A stretch of DNA of 64,000 nt, taken from contig NW_006763290.1 of the NCBI RefSeq assembly GCF_000218685.1, forward strand, positions 2,995,365 through 3,059,364. The letters are read 5' to 3'. The translations under genes were made by a program, and so were the position numbers. Of the stretch, positions 22,854 to 34,901 are shown one piece after another. The notes beneath the pieces are model-generated. The model was not told where the DNA came from and did no database searches. It saw only the letters and a list, made by a program, of their open reading frames with translations. Each line of letters opens with the position of its first letter. Position 1 is the first letter of the stretch. Origin of the DNA: Serpula lacrymans var. lacrymans S7.9. Lineage: Eukaryota > Basidiomycota > Agaricomycetes > Boletales > Serpulaceae.

Positions 22854-23026
22854 CTCGGCTCTTGGAGCTACTCCTGCTTGAAAAAAATGACTTCAACTCT
22901 GAAGACTAAAGAGAGGGTCTTGCCTCTGTTTTCACTTTCTGGTCAGATTTGGCACCATTGTGGGTATTGCTATAATGAATAATGGGATGGCACAGATAAT
23001 AATTTTCTGATCCTGAACACATATTT

Positions 23027-23592
23027 CCAACTGGAAAAACTTGTAGTCATGCCAGACTTTGGTTTATTTGCACCACCAAATATTGCCACCAAATCCAATA
23101 TCTTTTAGTTGGCTAAAGTTAAAGAACATGAATGTGACTGTGACTTCTTCTGTTCTTGGACAGAATTATAAGTATTTTGTATGCAGTTATCATACTTTGA
23201 GACACCAAGTTCAGAAGAATTAGCAGCCTTGTAAAAGAAATGTTTCAAATCCTATCATCCCAGCTTAGCTAAAGAAAAAACATATTTTTATAGTTACACC
23301 CGCAGATTCTGGAAAACTCTCATATTCTGCATCTACTCCTCTTCAATAGCAAAATAATCATTATCCTGATCACTCCACTGAATATCCTTGGAGGAAAAAA
23401 TATCAACAACTGTTTAATATTATAAAATCATAAGGGGCACTGTATTAGTGAATATATATTATGTTCTTTCATATTTCTGCATTCTGTTCCTGTTTTTTGA
23501 CTTTAGCCAACCAAAAAATGTTGGATTTGGTGGCAATATTTGCGAGTGCAAACAAACAAAAATCTGGCAGCACTGCAAGTTTTACTAGTTAG
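23027..23592. mobile_element. MITE-like foldback element with ~105 bp inverted ends
   Basis: The left arm (23027 to about 23130) and the reverse complement of the right arm (about 23489-23592) agree at roughly 83% over 105 bp by eye. A shared core, aatattgccaccaaatccaa, is identical in both. The centre is AT-rich and non-coding. Flanks show only a short possible atat duplication. Total length is about 566 bp. I infer a non-autonomous DNA transposon; no autonomous partner is visible. Confidence 0.65.
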
Positions 23593-25195
23593 CCATATGT
23601 ATTATGCTTAACTGAAGTTTTGGTAAAGTCTGGGATAATTACATAACCGCACAGCACTAGGATATAGCATACACACATGTATTGACCGGTTTGGAGTCTG
23701 CCAATAACTGTAAAACCCTTAGTGACCAAGAGAAAGTCGAGAGAAATATCTTGATTGCTAGTAAACTTGGAAACACTCTACAACAATAGAAATAATGGTG
23801 CAAAATATCAATATCTCTGTAAAATGTAGCAGAACATCTTTTTATTGCAAAGTTGCAAGCAGGTAATATAAATGTGTACATATATATAAATCACAAATAA
23901 TATTCTTGACTGTGTACAGCAACCCAATAAATTGGGAATGCTAAAATATATATAGGTTGGCAATGAGCAATTGCAAGACAACAAAAAGTAATGTATATAA
24001 TGTAGTAATTGGGAGAAAATATTTCTACTGTGACACTATATATATCTTCTGACTACTCTCAGATCTGGCCAAACAAAGTTCTATAATAGCCCTCACATCT
24101 CATAACCAGTTGGAGTTATATTGAACATAGGATATAAAACTTAGTGCATCATGATACTTAATATGGCTTCATAATCTCAGTTTTATTTGGAGTTGAAGAT
24201 TATTGCAATTCTGCCAGAAATTGGTGTAGCATATTTTCATGATATGCAATATAAGGTCTTACAGTTTATGGTACAATAATTGTTTGCATGTTACTTGTTA
24301 TTAGCCTTATAAGGCCTTTGTATGACATTGTGGAAATTTTCTTAGTCTTTTGTGTGACAATACCACAAAGTTTGTTGACTCTGGTACACACACACAAAAA
24401 ACCTCAAGGAAGAAGTGATATAATGTCCTAGAGCAAATAAGCCACAGTGTAAATAGTGACAAATTATCTGAGGTTTTACCAAAACTTGTGTTAGCTTAAC
24501 ACACCCAACCAACTGGTGAAAAATGTACTGGCCGACTATTTTGGCCTATTTAGCTCACTATAAAAACTTTGGGCTGTCAAGCCCGTAAACCCAGCAGCCG
24601 TATATATGTTGCCTGTAGCCGTGACTGGGTTTTGTAATCAGGGGCACATCAGCATCAGACTTATTGTTGTAACTCAACCTTCATCTATGTTTTATAAGCG
24701 ACTTTAAAGCTCTCAAGCGACTGTAAAGCAGAGCCACTTGGGAATAGTTTTAATTCGGTGTGTTATCCCCCGTTGTGGTATCATTGTGTTGTCATTTCTG
24801 GACAACCAATATCTTTCACTGTGATAAGATGAGACGGAGAGCATGTAGATTTGATGTGCAGGCTTAGATAACTCTGAAGTAATGATAACATAATATAGAT
24901 TGAACAACTGTTTATCTTATTGTACTAGTACATTGCTGCAAAATGAAAGCTAAAAGATGGTATAAGAAACAGCTGCAAACAAAGTGTTGCCACGCAAAAT
25001 CAAACAAACTAACAAAGCTTTGTATAGGTGGGTTAGGCATGATAATGTGGTTAACAAGCTCTATAATGTAATTGTATGCTTTGCCAAACTTTGACATCAC
25101 AAAATCTTCCTGATGGTATGTCCCATGTACCAACTCCTTTATGCAACAGGATAGCAAAGCCCCTATGATGCCAAATGCAAACTTGAGTGACACTG
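23593..25195. other. AT-rich, no gene recognised
   Basis: Dense stops in all frames, no LTR ends, no tRNA. Confidence 0.5.
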
Positions 25196-25340
25196 TGTTA
25201 CAATTGACATACATACCAGCACCTACTTACGCTTCACTTTTTGTACTTTTATTTTGTATTTTCCAAGTCACATGACCAATCATGTGACACATCACCTGAC
25301 CAGTGTGTAGGCTCACCATGTGACTGGCCACATGCGAACC
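25196..25340 (+). repeat. LTR family 4, copy b (truncated)
   Basis: Matches the start of the copy at 20704 (tgttacaattgacat, accagcacctactta, tcacatgaccaatcatgtga) but lacks the segment with the two CACGTG palindromes. Similarity fades after about 25340. Confidence 0.65.
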
Positions 25341-25929
25341 ATTGGATGTTCAACAAAAAGCGCACCCAGGCAAAGGACAGGGCAGCTAGTAAAAATGGAG
25401 AAGACTATGAGGGCAAATATTGTCAGTATGTACCACAATGCTGATGTTTATTTTGTTACTCATGTACAGAACAGGGATATAGTTGATTATTTCCAAATGG
25501 CTCAATCTTGCAAATGCCTTGCAGCCTCCTGGCAGAATATAATACAGTGGAAGCTTGTATGGTGATTTCATCAGAGTATATATACTATATCAGTTTCTAT
25601 AATCACTTGAATTGTATTTTTGGATGTGATATTCTAGTACTTGTTAATAGCTACAAACTCTATAAGAATCAAGAATTTTCCTTATATGATAAAGAATGGT
25701 TGAGATATGTTTGCTAGGTAAATTATATATCAACTAATCAATATGAAATCTACATATGCACAAATAGTGAAGTTTTATGTTCAGTGAATATGTACCTTAT
25801 ATGTATGTACACATTGGCAACTTGTATATCTGACACAAAGCATATAATATACATATTTCCTCAGATATAGAGTCTATATGACAAAACCAGATAAACCTAG
25901 TCTCAGCTGAAGCTACTAAGCAACCATTG

Positions 25930-26810
25930 TTTGCCTAAGAGGCCAAATAGTGTTCAGAATAACCAAATAAAGCTAATATTTGTACTATTAGTGTCCCAAT
26001 GGTTATCTAAAACATCCCTATTATGCCCTAGATGTTCTTTAGGAGTACCTGTATAACACCTACAATATTTAATAAAATTACACAGTGCTACTTATTTCTA
26101 CTGGGTATCTCAAATACTTTGGTAGGATGTCCCTATTTGGTTATAGATATTCTTTAAGAATATCCACATTTTGTCCCAAAATATTACTATTTGTACTGTT
26201 GGTATTCCAGTGTACATCTATATCAACCATATTGCATCTATAAATTTTGTGAGAGTACCAAATAATATTCACAACATGTAAAGAAACTAATAACTGTATT
26301 TTTTATCTCCCAATAGTTTATTTGAAATATAACTATTATATTTTGAACATCCTTTGGGAGTATTATATACTGTTCAAGACATTTAATGGGACTACCCTAG
26401 ATACTACTTATGCCTCACTAGATATCCCAGTTGCTCTAGTAGAATGTCCCCAATTTACTTTTGCTGTCCTTGAATAGCATTATATATTATCTAAAAAATC
26501 TAATGAGACTATTATTTGTACTGCTAGTATCTTAGTAAGTCCTTTAAAATATTTTTAGTTATATATGGATGTTCTTTCAAGGTACTAAATAGTGTTAAAA
26601 TATCCAAAGGAATTAATATTTGCACTGTTGGTGCCTCAATGGTTATCTAAAATATCCCTATTATATCCCGGATGTTCTTTAGGAGTATCTGTATAATGTC
26701 CACAATATCTAATAAAGACTACCCTGAATAGTACTTATATCCCACTAGGTATTTTAAATAGTTTAGTAGGATATTTTTATTATATCTTGGATGTCCATTG
26801 GGAGTACCTA
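25930..26810. repeat. Degenerate ~110 bp tandem repeat array
   Basis: Variants of gatgttctttaggagtacc occur at 26031, 26146, 26241, 26345, 26463, 26568, 26671 and 26790, spaced 95-119 bp. Between them lie recurring words such as ctactatttgtactgttagt and ggttatctaaaatatcc. About eight diverged units. From about 26850 the motif recurs in the opposite orientation (agtactcctaaaggacatt). Non-coding. Confidence 0.65.
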
Positions 26811-27596
26811 ATGATATTCCAAAATAGTCCGATTGTATTATGGACACTATACAAGTACTCCTAAAGGACATTTAGGGTACAATGAGGACATCCTATTGGA
26901 GTATCTGGGACATATTTAGACTACCACATATATAAACCCTAAAAGACACCTTGTTACCTATTGTGAGACATTTTGAATTTAGAACATCCTAGGATAGTCC
27001 TACCTTGTAATAATGTAGGATACATAACTTTTGAAATTTTAATCCTTATAAAGACCCCTGGCACCACTTTGGAGTCCTAGGATTCCTAAAGACCTCTTGG
27101 ATGAATTTAATTTAAGAGAGTCCTGGATGGATTACCTACATGTGGGATAATCCCAGGATAAAAGCCTCTTAAGCACATCATTGAACCATAACTGATCAGC
27201 CTAAGAGGCTATGGAAAGAGGTTGACTGAAGTGATACTTGCAAGGAATTCAAGAATTTCACAGGATACTATTCATGCCCCTCTCCATCCACTTTATCATT
27301 TGACAGAGCTACTAAATCTTCTCCAGGGAATTTTTTGAGGATTGCTAAATGAAGGCCACTAACAGCATCACTTTTTGCAGAGAGGATGGTGCGGAATAAT
27401 GGTCATCTTTGTCTCCATTTGCAATTCCAGGATAGGTAGTGTCAACTAATGAGTCCATGGTGTCTTCTGGCATAAGCATGTTGCTTGAAAGCTCAATAGT
27501 TCCATCTCTTGCAATTCTATGACCACCACCAACATCCAGGAGCCAGCTAGCAAAGGCTTCACTTTCTGGAGTACCTAATAAAACTATGTGAAACTC
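26811..27596. other. No gene recognised
   Basis: AT-rich. It contains one sequence at about 27197-27240 (gcctaagaggctatggaaag, then tgactgaag) resembling the outer end of the inverted-repeat element that follows. Confidence 0.4.
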
Positions 27597-28872
27597 AGCC
27601 GCTGCCCAAGAGGCTATAGAAACGACTGAGGTATTTCTATACTAAACCCCCTACTACTTATAGCTGGAGGTGCTACTCGCTATAGTATAATGACTCCTAG
27701 GAGAACAATGGTGACTCCATGGAGTGGTGGCTATGCTCCATGGAGAACAATGGCTGCTTCGGAAGAGACCGGGTTTATCCGGTTTTGTCAGTACCATCCA
27801 GGTGCATGTTCTGTGTGAGATAGCAGACATGGGTATTTGTCCACAGTTGTGACCTTCTAGAAGAGGCAGAAATAATATGTTGCCTTGACACTCTTGGAAC
27901 AACAGGTGTTGTTTGGGCAGCTGATTATAAATATTCCACAATGTACAATCTGACACTTCAATGCCATGATGATGTTGCATCAGTGCTTCATCCTCAATAA
28001 TAACTCTGGTATGTCTCAAAAGCTCAAATGAGCTGTGCAGTCACCCTCCAAGAGCAGAGATGTAATCCCAGAGGATGCTACACATAGAGCAACATTATAA
28101 TTATCCCTTGCTCAAACAACAGTAGTAATTATATTCCAGAGATATGTTTTCCCCCTACCAGTACCTCCAGCACTGTGAATAAAGCAAGTTATTCCCCAAC
28201 TATGATGAATTGACTATATGATAGTATCAAAAGCATTCTGCTGCTCTTGACTAAGCTCCTCTACATTATCTTTCACCTCCAAAGTAAGATTAAATCTGTC
28301 ATAATTTTGCTTTTCATGGAGAAAATTGTTTGCAATAATAGGCTCCTATTGTTGCTGAGAAAAAGGCATTGGAGTAAAGTTTGGAAAACACTTATTGGAT
28401 TGAGTAAATATGGATTCCAGCAAGAATAGCCAATAGTTGTAAATCTGGTCTTCTGAAGGTGGGACAATTCCTCTTTGAGTAATAATAATACAGTTAAGTG
28501 ATCAAAGTTTTGCCAAGTCAGAAGTCAGTGAACTTGTGCTGTCTGTAAAATACTGTTAAGTCCTATTTGCATGTTTGACTTGCTGTTCGGTTGTTGAATG
28601 TTCTTATAACCGTGAGAGTTTTTGATGTGGCTACAATTTTCACTGCATTCACTACCACTACACTGCTGCTGCTCCTGTGCTGCCACAAAAACCATGCAAA
28701 GGGACCTCAGTGAAATAACCAACGCAATGTGGCTTGCACGTGGCTTTTGGGACTACCATCCCCTTTGTTTTAGATTGTACCTTAGCAAGTAGCACCTCCA
28801 ACTATACATAAGTAGTAGGGGGTTTAGTATAGGAATACCTCAGCCATTTCTATAGCCTCTTGGGCAGTGGCT
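27597..28872. mobile_element. 1.28 kb element with ~95 bp terminal inverted repeats
   Basis: 27597-27691 and the reverse complement of about 28778-28872 share agcc, ctgcccaagaggctatagaa, ctatactaaaccccctacta and ggaggtgctac, with few mismatches. The only gene-like content inside is a Pif1-type helicase remnant on the minus strand. No target duplication is evident. Such long ends are not typical of Helitrons, so this may be a TIR element that captured helicase sequence. Confidence 0.65.
27800..28400 (-). pseudogene. Pif1/Helitron-type helicase fragment
   Basis: On the minus strand a readable stretch gives PIIANNFLHEKQNYDRFN, then LSQEQQNAFDTII. After a stop come the Walker A region (AGGTGRGKTY, about 28143-28177) and CVASSGITSLLLEG. 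After further breaks comes IIEDEALMQHHHGIEV (motif II, with DEA). This order matches the helicase half of Helitron RepHel proteins, which belongs to the Pif1 family. Motifs beyond II are scrambled by frameshifts. It is not a copy of the helicase at 56450-60854: the Walker A context differs. Confidence 0.7.
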
Positions 28873-30617
28873 TTCATTTAGTTTTATCAGTATATACCAC
28901 CAACAATGTAGTTTTGAGATAGTCTGTGCAACAGGCATCTAGACCTGATATGGGGTGAATGTATGGTAAGATAAATTCAGACTGTGTAGAAAGATCTAAT
29001 ATTTGAGAGCATGTACCTATGGTAAGGTAAACTTGTAGGTACATATTTAGTAAATGGCATAGTTGCAAAAGACTGTCCAATACTCACTTCAGACTGTGTA
29101 GAAAGGTCTGAAGTAAGTCTCTGTGCTTGAGTGGCTTATAACCTGCTACTCAGCCAAAGCAACAGTGTACATAATCCATTGTCCAGCTTTAAAGCTGAGA
29201 CATATGTGCGTTCATACAATGGGTCCGTAGTTCCTATTTGTCCATAGCTTAAAGCGGCAAGTGGCCTGTCCTTGCTTGTACTCCAACAGAATGCTCTGAC
29301 ATGATCATGCAGAGATCAATTGGATGCTGTCCTAGTGTTCCATGGCGACACCAATGGTGCAAGGAACTTTTATGTAGAAACTAAGAACTGTCAACACCTC
29401 AGCTGTGATAAGAACAACTAAGATTCTACCTAAGAACTGTCAATGCTACAACATTGAGTCAGTATTGTAGTCATAAGTTAATCAAATGATATGCACCCTC
29501 AGCTGTGATAAGAACAACTGAGGGGGGGAGACTATTCTAAGATACAACACTACATATGAATGCGAGCATCTGCATCACGTGAATGTTTGAATATCTGTAA
29601 TATCACAAACTTTGTAGTTGTGCAATCCATCATTTTATTTATTTTCTTTGCAGCGCAAAGACCATAATATCCAACCAATATTAGTCATAGCTTCACTTTT
29701 TCTTAATGTTGGTGTGACAAATCCCGCTTTTGGGCCAGTAGGACTTCCGTCAATCGTGAGACAAATTTAGCAGTGTAGTCATGTAACGGTCACTGAACAT
29801 CACACGAGTGAAAATGGAAAGATGAGAGATGTCTCGAGCGCACTAGGGATCACAGTTTTAAGTCTGCTATTCCTAAGAATACTGGGCTCCCTGGGACGGG
29901 TCAGAGAGCCCTTATATACATTAATCGGTGTCAGAGTCTAAGGAACTCTAAATAAACTAAGGAGCAACAGTAGTTCTACGAGCAATAAACACTCCACAGT
30001 GAGGAGAATTTAATTGCTCCAAAATGTTTATCAAAATGCATTGGAAAAAATGATATTTGGGTCAGCATTTGAACTACCTTATGTTAAAAATTTCATTTGC
30101 TATGGACATATAATAAATATAATACTTATTTCCTTACGAGTTTCAGCCATGGGTTAAACTAGAAATGTCAAGGGATACAAAAGTAATTGCGAATAATTAT
30201 AATTTTATTGAACATTTTGACATTCCAAAATTAGACATTTCGGATACATAGCATGACACAATACAAATTACTTATTTCAGCCAAAATATTTGAGTGTTTT
30301 GAAAACGTAAATGAAAAATAGGTCTTTAGCCGGCCATAAAATACATTGCCCGATGGTCGCCCGCTTGTTTCCCCTGAACTGCCCACTTGTTGGGCGAGCC
30401 ATTAATCCTATAATAAATGTGTCAGATGAATAGTAAGAAATGAAAGAGAGATATTTACACGGGAAAGGGACATAATCACGATTGTATCGGGGGTCATTTG
30501 CCAACACACATACTGATACATGACCCAATCAAGGTCAATTGCTTCAAGTGTAGGAACCAGAAGAGGCAAGTATAAAGCTGCAGGGAAATGAGGGTACCAA
30601 AGAAATGATCTACTGTG
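28873..30617. other. No gene recognised; one 100 bp spaced direct repeat
   Basis: cctcagctgtgataagaaca occurs at 29397 and again at 29497, exactly 100 bp apart. The second is followed by a run of g (gagggggggag). No frame of note on either strand. Confidence 0.45.
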
Positions 30618-31016
30618 TGTTACAACCAAGAGTTTGTATACTCTGGCGCACAACTCAGACAAAAGGGAGTGGCTACCCTTTAGATAGGACCGAGTTTGTT
30701 GTGGGTAAACAACAGGAGGACTCACTGAGGAGTCTCCTAGATCTATTGAGTATTTATACTACTACAGGTTTGTTTGTACATGTATACCATACAGTTGATG
30801 GAAGCAGTGGCTGATGATGTCATAGGGCACAGCCCGTGTGACCAGCTCCACTGCGTAAGATACTTTGTGGCTGAAAATAAAAAAAGGCAGTGCAGCGCGA
30901 GAAGGTGGAGTTTGAATAAAAGGGAAAGTGCCACATGGCACAGTGTGTGAAAACTACAGAAGAAAGTTAAAGAGGAGAATGAAATTTAAAGAAACCAAAA
31001 ATTGTGTATTGTAACA
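30618..31016 (-). repeat. GyA solo LTR F
   Basis: 399 bp, reverse orientation, with target duplication CTGTG at 30613-30617 and 31017-31021. Confidence 0.93.
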
Positions 31017-31200
31017 CTGTGCTAGTAGGAGCCGGAAGGTGTCACTGAATGGCAAGCTGTACCTTGCCTTGGCCTAGAGGGCTGAAAATATATTTTATAT
31101 TTCCAGGTACTAGAGGTTTACACCTGTTTCCGGCGGGGTAAAATAATACCTGGCTATTACCTAGGTGAGTTGATGACCGAGCAAGCATACTGCAACTCAA

Positions 31201-32149
31201 TCAAAAGTGCGCGTGCCAAATAACATAGTACCTGCAGACTAAATGCCACATATCCGAAGGGACCGGTACACCTTTGTTCTCCTGAGTCTTGCAGACATTG
31301 TCAGAGTGAACATTGTTTTCATAGTATTCCCTCCCAGGCCATTTATCAAGTAGGAGCTTACATTCTTTGATGGCTGGGGGGCAATCGGCGCAGGCTACCC
31401 AGCGCTTAAGCATCCCTGCTTTGTTGAAAGTGTGTGAGAACATTGATTCCAAGTCGCCAAATTTGTGATTGTTTAGAAGCCGCTGGAGGATACCAATGAG
31501 ACACTTATAATGGCCAGTAGTCCAAGTAATCCTCTGGCTGGCAATTACTCTGGGAGCTGGGCCCGGGCTTGTCTTTTGGCAGTTGGTACTCTGCATCCAC
31601 CAACTTCAGGTATTCCTCCTCAGTATATAACTCGGTGAGGAACCCCCTTTTAGACTTGTGTGTAATAGAAGCATGCCAGGGACTGTCCTTGTCCACTTCT
31701 TCTACACCTACAGATTGATGCCCCGAGATAGAAGGAGCCAGGCCTGGGCCCTCCAAACTGATGCCCAACCCCATCCTGGTTGTTGATTCCTGGAAGGCTA
31801 CAGTTTGTTGCCTTGCAGCTGGTTCGGAGGGCCCTGGCTGGTTCTGAACGTCAGCACCGCGTTCATCATCACTTAGGATTTTATCAGGCCCCTTAATCTC
31901 CTCTTGTTCCTCATCTGTGGAATTGCTTCTTGGTGCAACCATTCTCACTCTGGGAAGGACTCTCTTCATTGCTGCCTTCCCCTTCCTTTTACCCTTTCCT
32001 TTATTGGCTACCGGGTGCAGAGTAGATTTGAACCTGAAGATAACTTTGGCATTTATATTGTTTTTCTGGTTGTACCAATGGTCCAACAGATCCCAGGTCT
32101 CCTCCTTTGTCATATGTGATGGTTTCGGGAACTTATACCCCTTTGACAA
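31201..32149 (-). pseudogene. Unrecognised protein, broken by one frameshift
   Basis: Frame 32149-31505 (214 codons) starts MSKGYKFPKPSHMTKEET and passes a Lys/Gly-rich basic stretch (NKGKGKRKGKAAMKR), an acidic part and a Pro/Ser/Gln-rich part. It stops at a TAA in the overlap region, where a second phase (31596-31201) continues with globular-looking sequence (CLIGILQRLLNNHKFGDLES). Joining phases near 31505-31515 would give about 315 residues. No domain is recognised. Such proteins occur near transposons in mushroom genomes, but I cannot assign a function. Confidence 0.45.
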
Positions 32150-34218
32150 ATCAATATAGTCACCTGGGTGCTCTGCAGGGCTGGTTTAAGGTACTGAAGC
32201 CTCTGTGTTTCCAGTGGAAATCTTGTAATGCGTCATCAGGAAAGACCTGATGATAGCCTGTAGGTCTAAAAAGTTGCTGGTATTAATGATGAAGATTGTT
32301 TGTTAGAAAACCACATACAAATAAACTAACAAAACAATCCTCCCAGATTTCATGGAACATGTTTATGGGCTTTGCCTCACAGTGAGTAGTCTGGTGGTTC
32401 ATGGAGTGGTATGTATAATGATCCTTCTAAGCAAAACCCAGAGATGTGTGGGTGTGGGTTTGGAGGAGGAGGGATAGTTGGAAGTTGGAAGATAGGGGCT
32501 TTTTGCTGAATATGTGACTGAAATGGATATAGAACGAGCATTACCTTGCTAATTGTAGCACAAGGTAGGTTTGAGAATGACAAGGTGACAAGGTTCCCAG
32601 TGATAGCAGGCTCCTGACACACAGACCATAGTGCTCAAAGGGACTCTGATTGAAAGGGATAACAATGATTTCAGAAGTGGAGTGATAATGACAGCAGTTA
32701 ACAGTAGTAGCAGTGGGAGGTGTTGTGACCACACTAGTTCACAAGTATCAGTGAGTAGTGGATTTGAGAGATTAAAGAACAAGTCTAGATTGGAATTCTT
32801 ACAAGGTATAATACAGGGGTTTATATAGTGAAAGGAAGGAAGGTTATGCACAGTACAGCTGTGCAAAAAGAGTGAGAAAGAACATGAAAGAAGGAATATA
32901 CACTGAAAAATCCTGTGTAGGTAGTACAGGATAAGATTGTCAAAATCGTGAAAAAAAAAAGGAATAGAACAATGAATGCTGTGTATGTAATGTCACAGGT
33001 TTGTAAAGCCATAAAATAAAGTCCAATAATAATAAAAAGCAAAAAAATCATGATGGCATAGGAATATGCAATAAAAAAAGACAAGGCAAATTTATTATCA
33101 GTATTAACCTAGTTCCCTTGTTATCAGTTAGGCATTCAAAAAAAATATGTGTCCATAAAAAATGATTCAAAAATCAAGAATAATTGCACTGCAAATGAAT
33201 GTACTGCTGAGAAAAAAAAGAACTAGAGCCACCGGTCCACCACCTAGTCCAAATCCAATGGTTTCATGGCCTTACCAATGGTCTGGTTGTATTGGACTAC
33301 CTGGTTAAACGAGGGAGGGAGAGGAGTAGTTCTAATCTGGAACAGATGTGTCCCAGGCAGTGTGTGATAAGTGTAGCTGTAGCAAACATGATGGACAAAG
33401 GATAAATGTACCCAAGCAAATAGGATGGCAATGTACATGGGCAATGCAAGAAGATGAGACAAACGACCAATGATTTGATAGTATAAGATGGAAGATCAAC
33501 ATCATGAAGACGGACCAGCTGCCCAATTTGGACCGGCTGCAGGGGCTTTGCTGAAATTATGTGGTGGTTGACAGATTGGCAATGAAAGTGAATGGAGAGC
33601 GGTGACATCAGGTATGGTGGAGGCACAAGGAGGATGAGTAGGAGGAGGGTGGAGGTGACAAAGAAGTGGACTAAGATAGGGATCCAAAAACAACCATGTG
33701 GTGAGAAAAAAAAAGACAGGATAGGGTTCATGGTGGGGCTAAGTAAGGGAAGGAGAGTAAGGGAGATGACAAAAGTGAGGGCACAATGTGTAGTCAGTGG
33801 CAATGCAAAAAATTGCCAAAATGCCAAAATGCCAAAAGTACCAAATGGAAAGCACAGGTGGGTGTGACTTGATTGCCTAATAGAGGTGGGTGCTGATCAG
33901 CCACAAGTTCTACAAAGGCAATATTAGTTACTATTCCATGTGGCACTGTGCCTATGTGGCACAAAGGCAAGTCTTCTAAATATTTGCTTCGTTATTAACA
34001 CCTGTCCATGCTATCAATCAACTTTGGTGCATGACACCAGGGATGACGGATCCTCATCTACAAGGATGAGATATTCATTGTCGTCAAGTGGAAGCTTGAC
34101 CTTTTCTTTGTGCTTACTTGGTAGGCTCTTCTTTGGTACAGACCCATCTATATCAGCTACATACAGTTCAGTATAAGGGTGTCCTGGCAGTGGAGACATT
34201 TGAAATATATACATTCAC
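32150..34218. other. No gene recognised
   Basis: AT-rich with A-runs around 32950-33230. A 176-codon minus frame at 33297-33827 is made of low-complexity Leu/Pro/His-rich sequence and is not credible as a gene. A short minus frame at 34014-34214 ends near the KDZ fragment. Confidence 0.45.
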
Positions 34219-34630
34219 ATGGATTTGCACACCAACCTGGCTGTTACCTTCCTGGGGTCTCTAGCATTGTGTTGCCCACCTTGCCCTCAGCCAGATATTA
34301 ATGTTCCGCTTGATTGGAAGCAAAACCCCCTCAGGCAGTATCACTTGAAGACTCTTGTCATAGACGGAAACTTTAATGCAGAGCGCATGAAGTCAAAGAA
34401 CCCCATGATGATGTCCCATTGACCAATGGCACATTATTCTTGACAGCAAACCAACCATACATAGAGCATCTCAAAATTGCCAAAGAAAATAAAGTGGGGT
34501 CTACTTGTAATAACCACAGAACTGTAAACCTGGCAAACAAGGACCGGCAGCATCTTGATGCTACTGCCTGCACCTGGCACAGAGTATTTTGCCCGAGTGC
34601 CATAGTGGATATTCAGAAAGGTGAACAGTG
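34219..34630 (+). pseudogene. KDZ-type transposase fragment
   Basis: Two phases read continuously with one frameshift near 34410-34430. The first contains CPQPDINVPLDWKQNP and VIDGNFNAERMKSKNP. The second contains SFMV-like FLTANQPYIEHLKIAKE, CNNHRTVNLANKDRQHLDAT and RVFCPSAIVDIQKGE. This succession (DGNF, CNNHRAVN, ATG-like, PxxVVDxQKGE) is the conserved core of Kyakuja/Dileera/Zisupton transposases as I know it from Agaricomycetes. Both ends are missing. Confidence 0.7.
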
Positions 34631-34901
34631 AGTTTCCCACAAACCTGAGATTGTGACAAGTGCTTACTCTTCATAGCCTCATGAACATGGACTATTCCCT
34701 GTGTCAGGCCTTGTTTTCACTGGCCAGGATCAACTTGGTCATAGTCCTCTACAATATACCGTAATGTCTTAATACAGTAAACACTTCTCCAAGAGGAATC
34801 TTGCAAGTCCCTATCTTCAGGTCCCCAGTGGTGTATCCATGTACAATGTAATTGTATTATTTTATGTGCATGGACATCAAGACATCTACATCCCAAAGTA
34901 T

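Noticed and set aside
25930..26840. CRISPR-like array
   Set aside because: Units are degenerate, spacing irregular, and the organism is eukaryotic. A decayed tandem repeat explains it.
29397..29519. 100 bp spaced direct repeat as a pair of LTR ends or target duplications
   Set aside because: Only about 23 bp are shared and nothing between them resembles an element.
33297..33827. 176-codon minus-strand frame rich in Leu, Pro and His
   Set aside because: Low-complexity translation of a repetitive AT/GA-rich stretch. No domain, no codon pattern, and the opposite strand is open as well.
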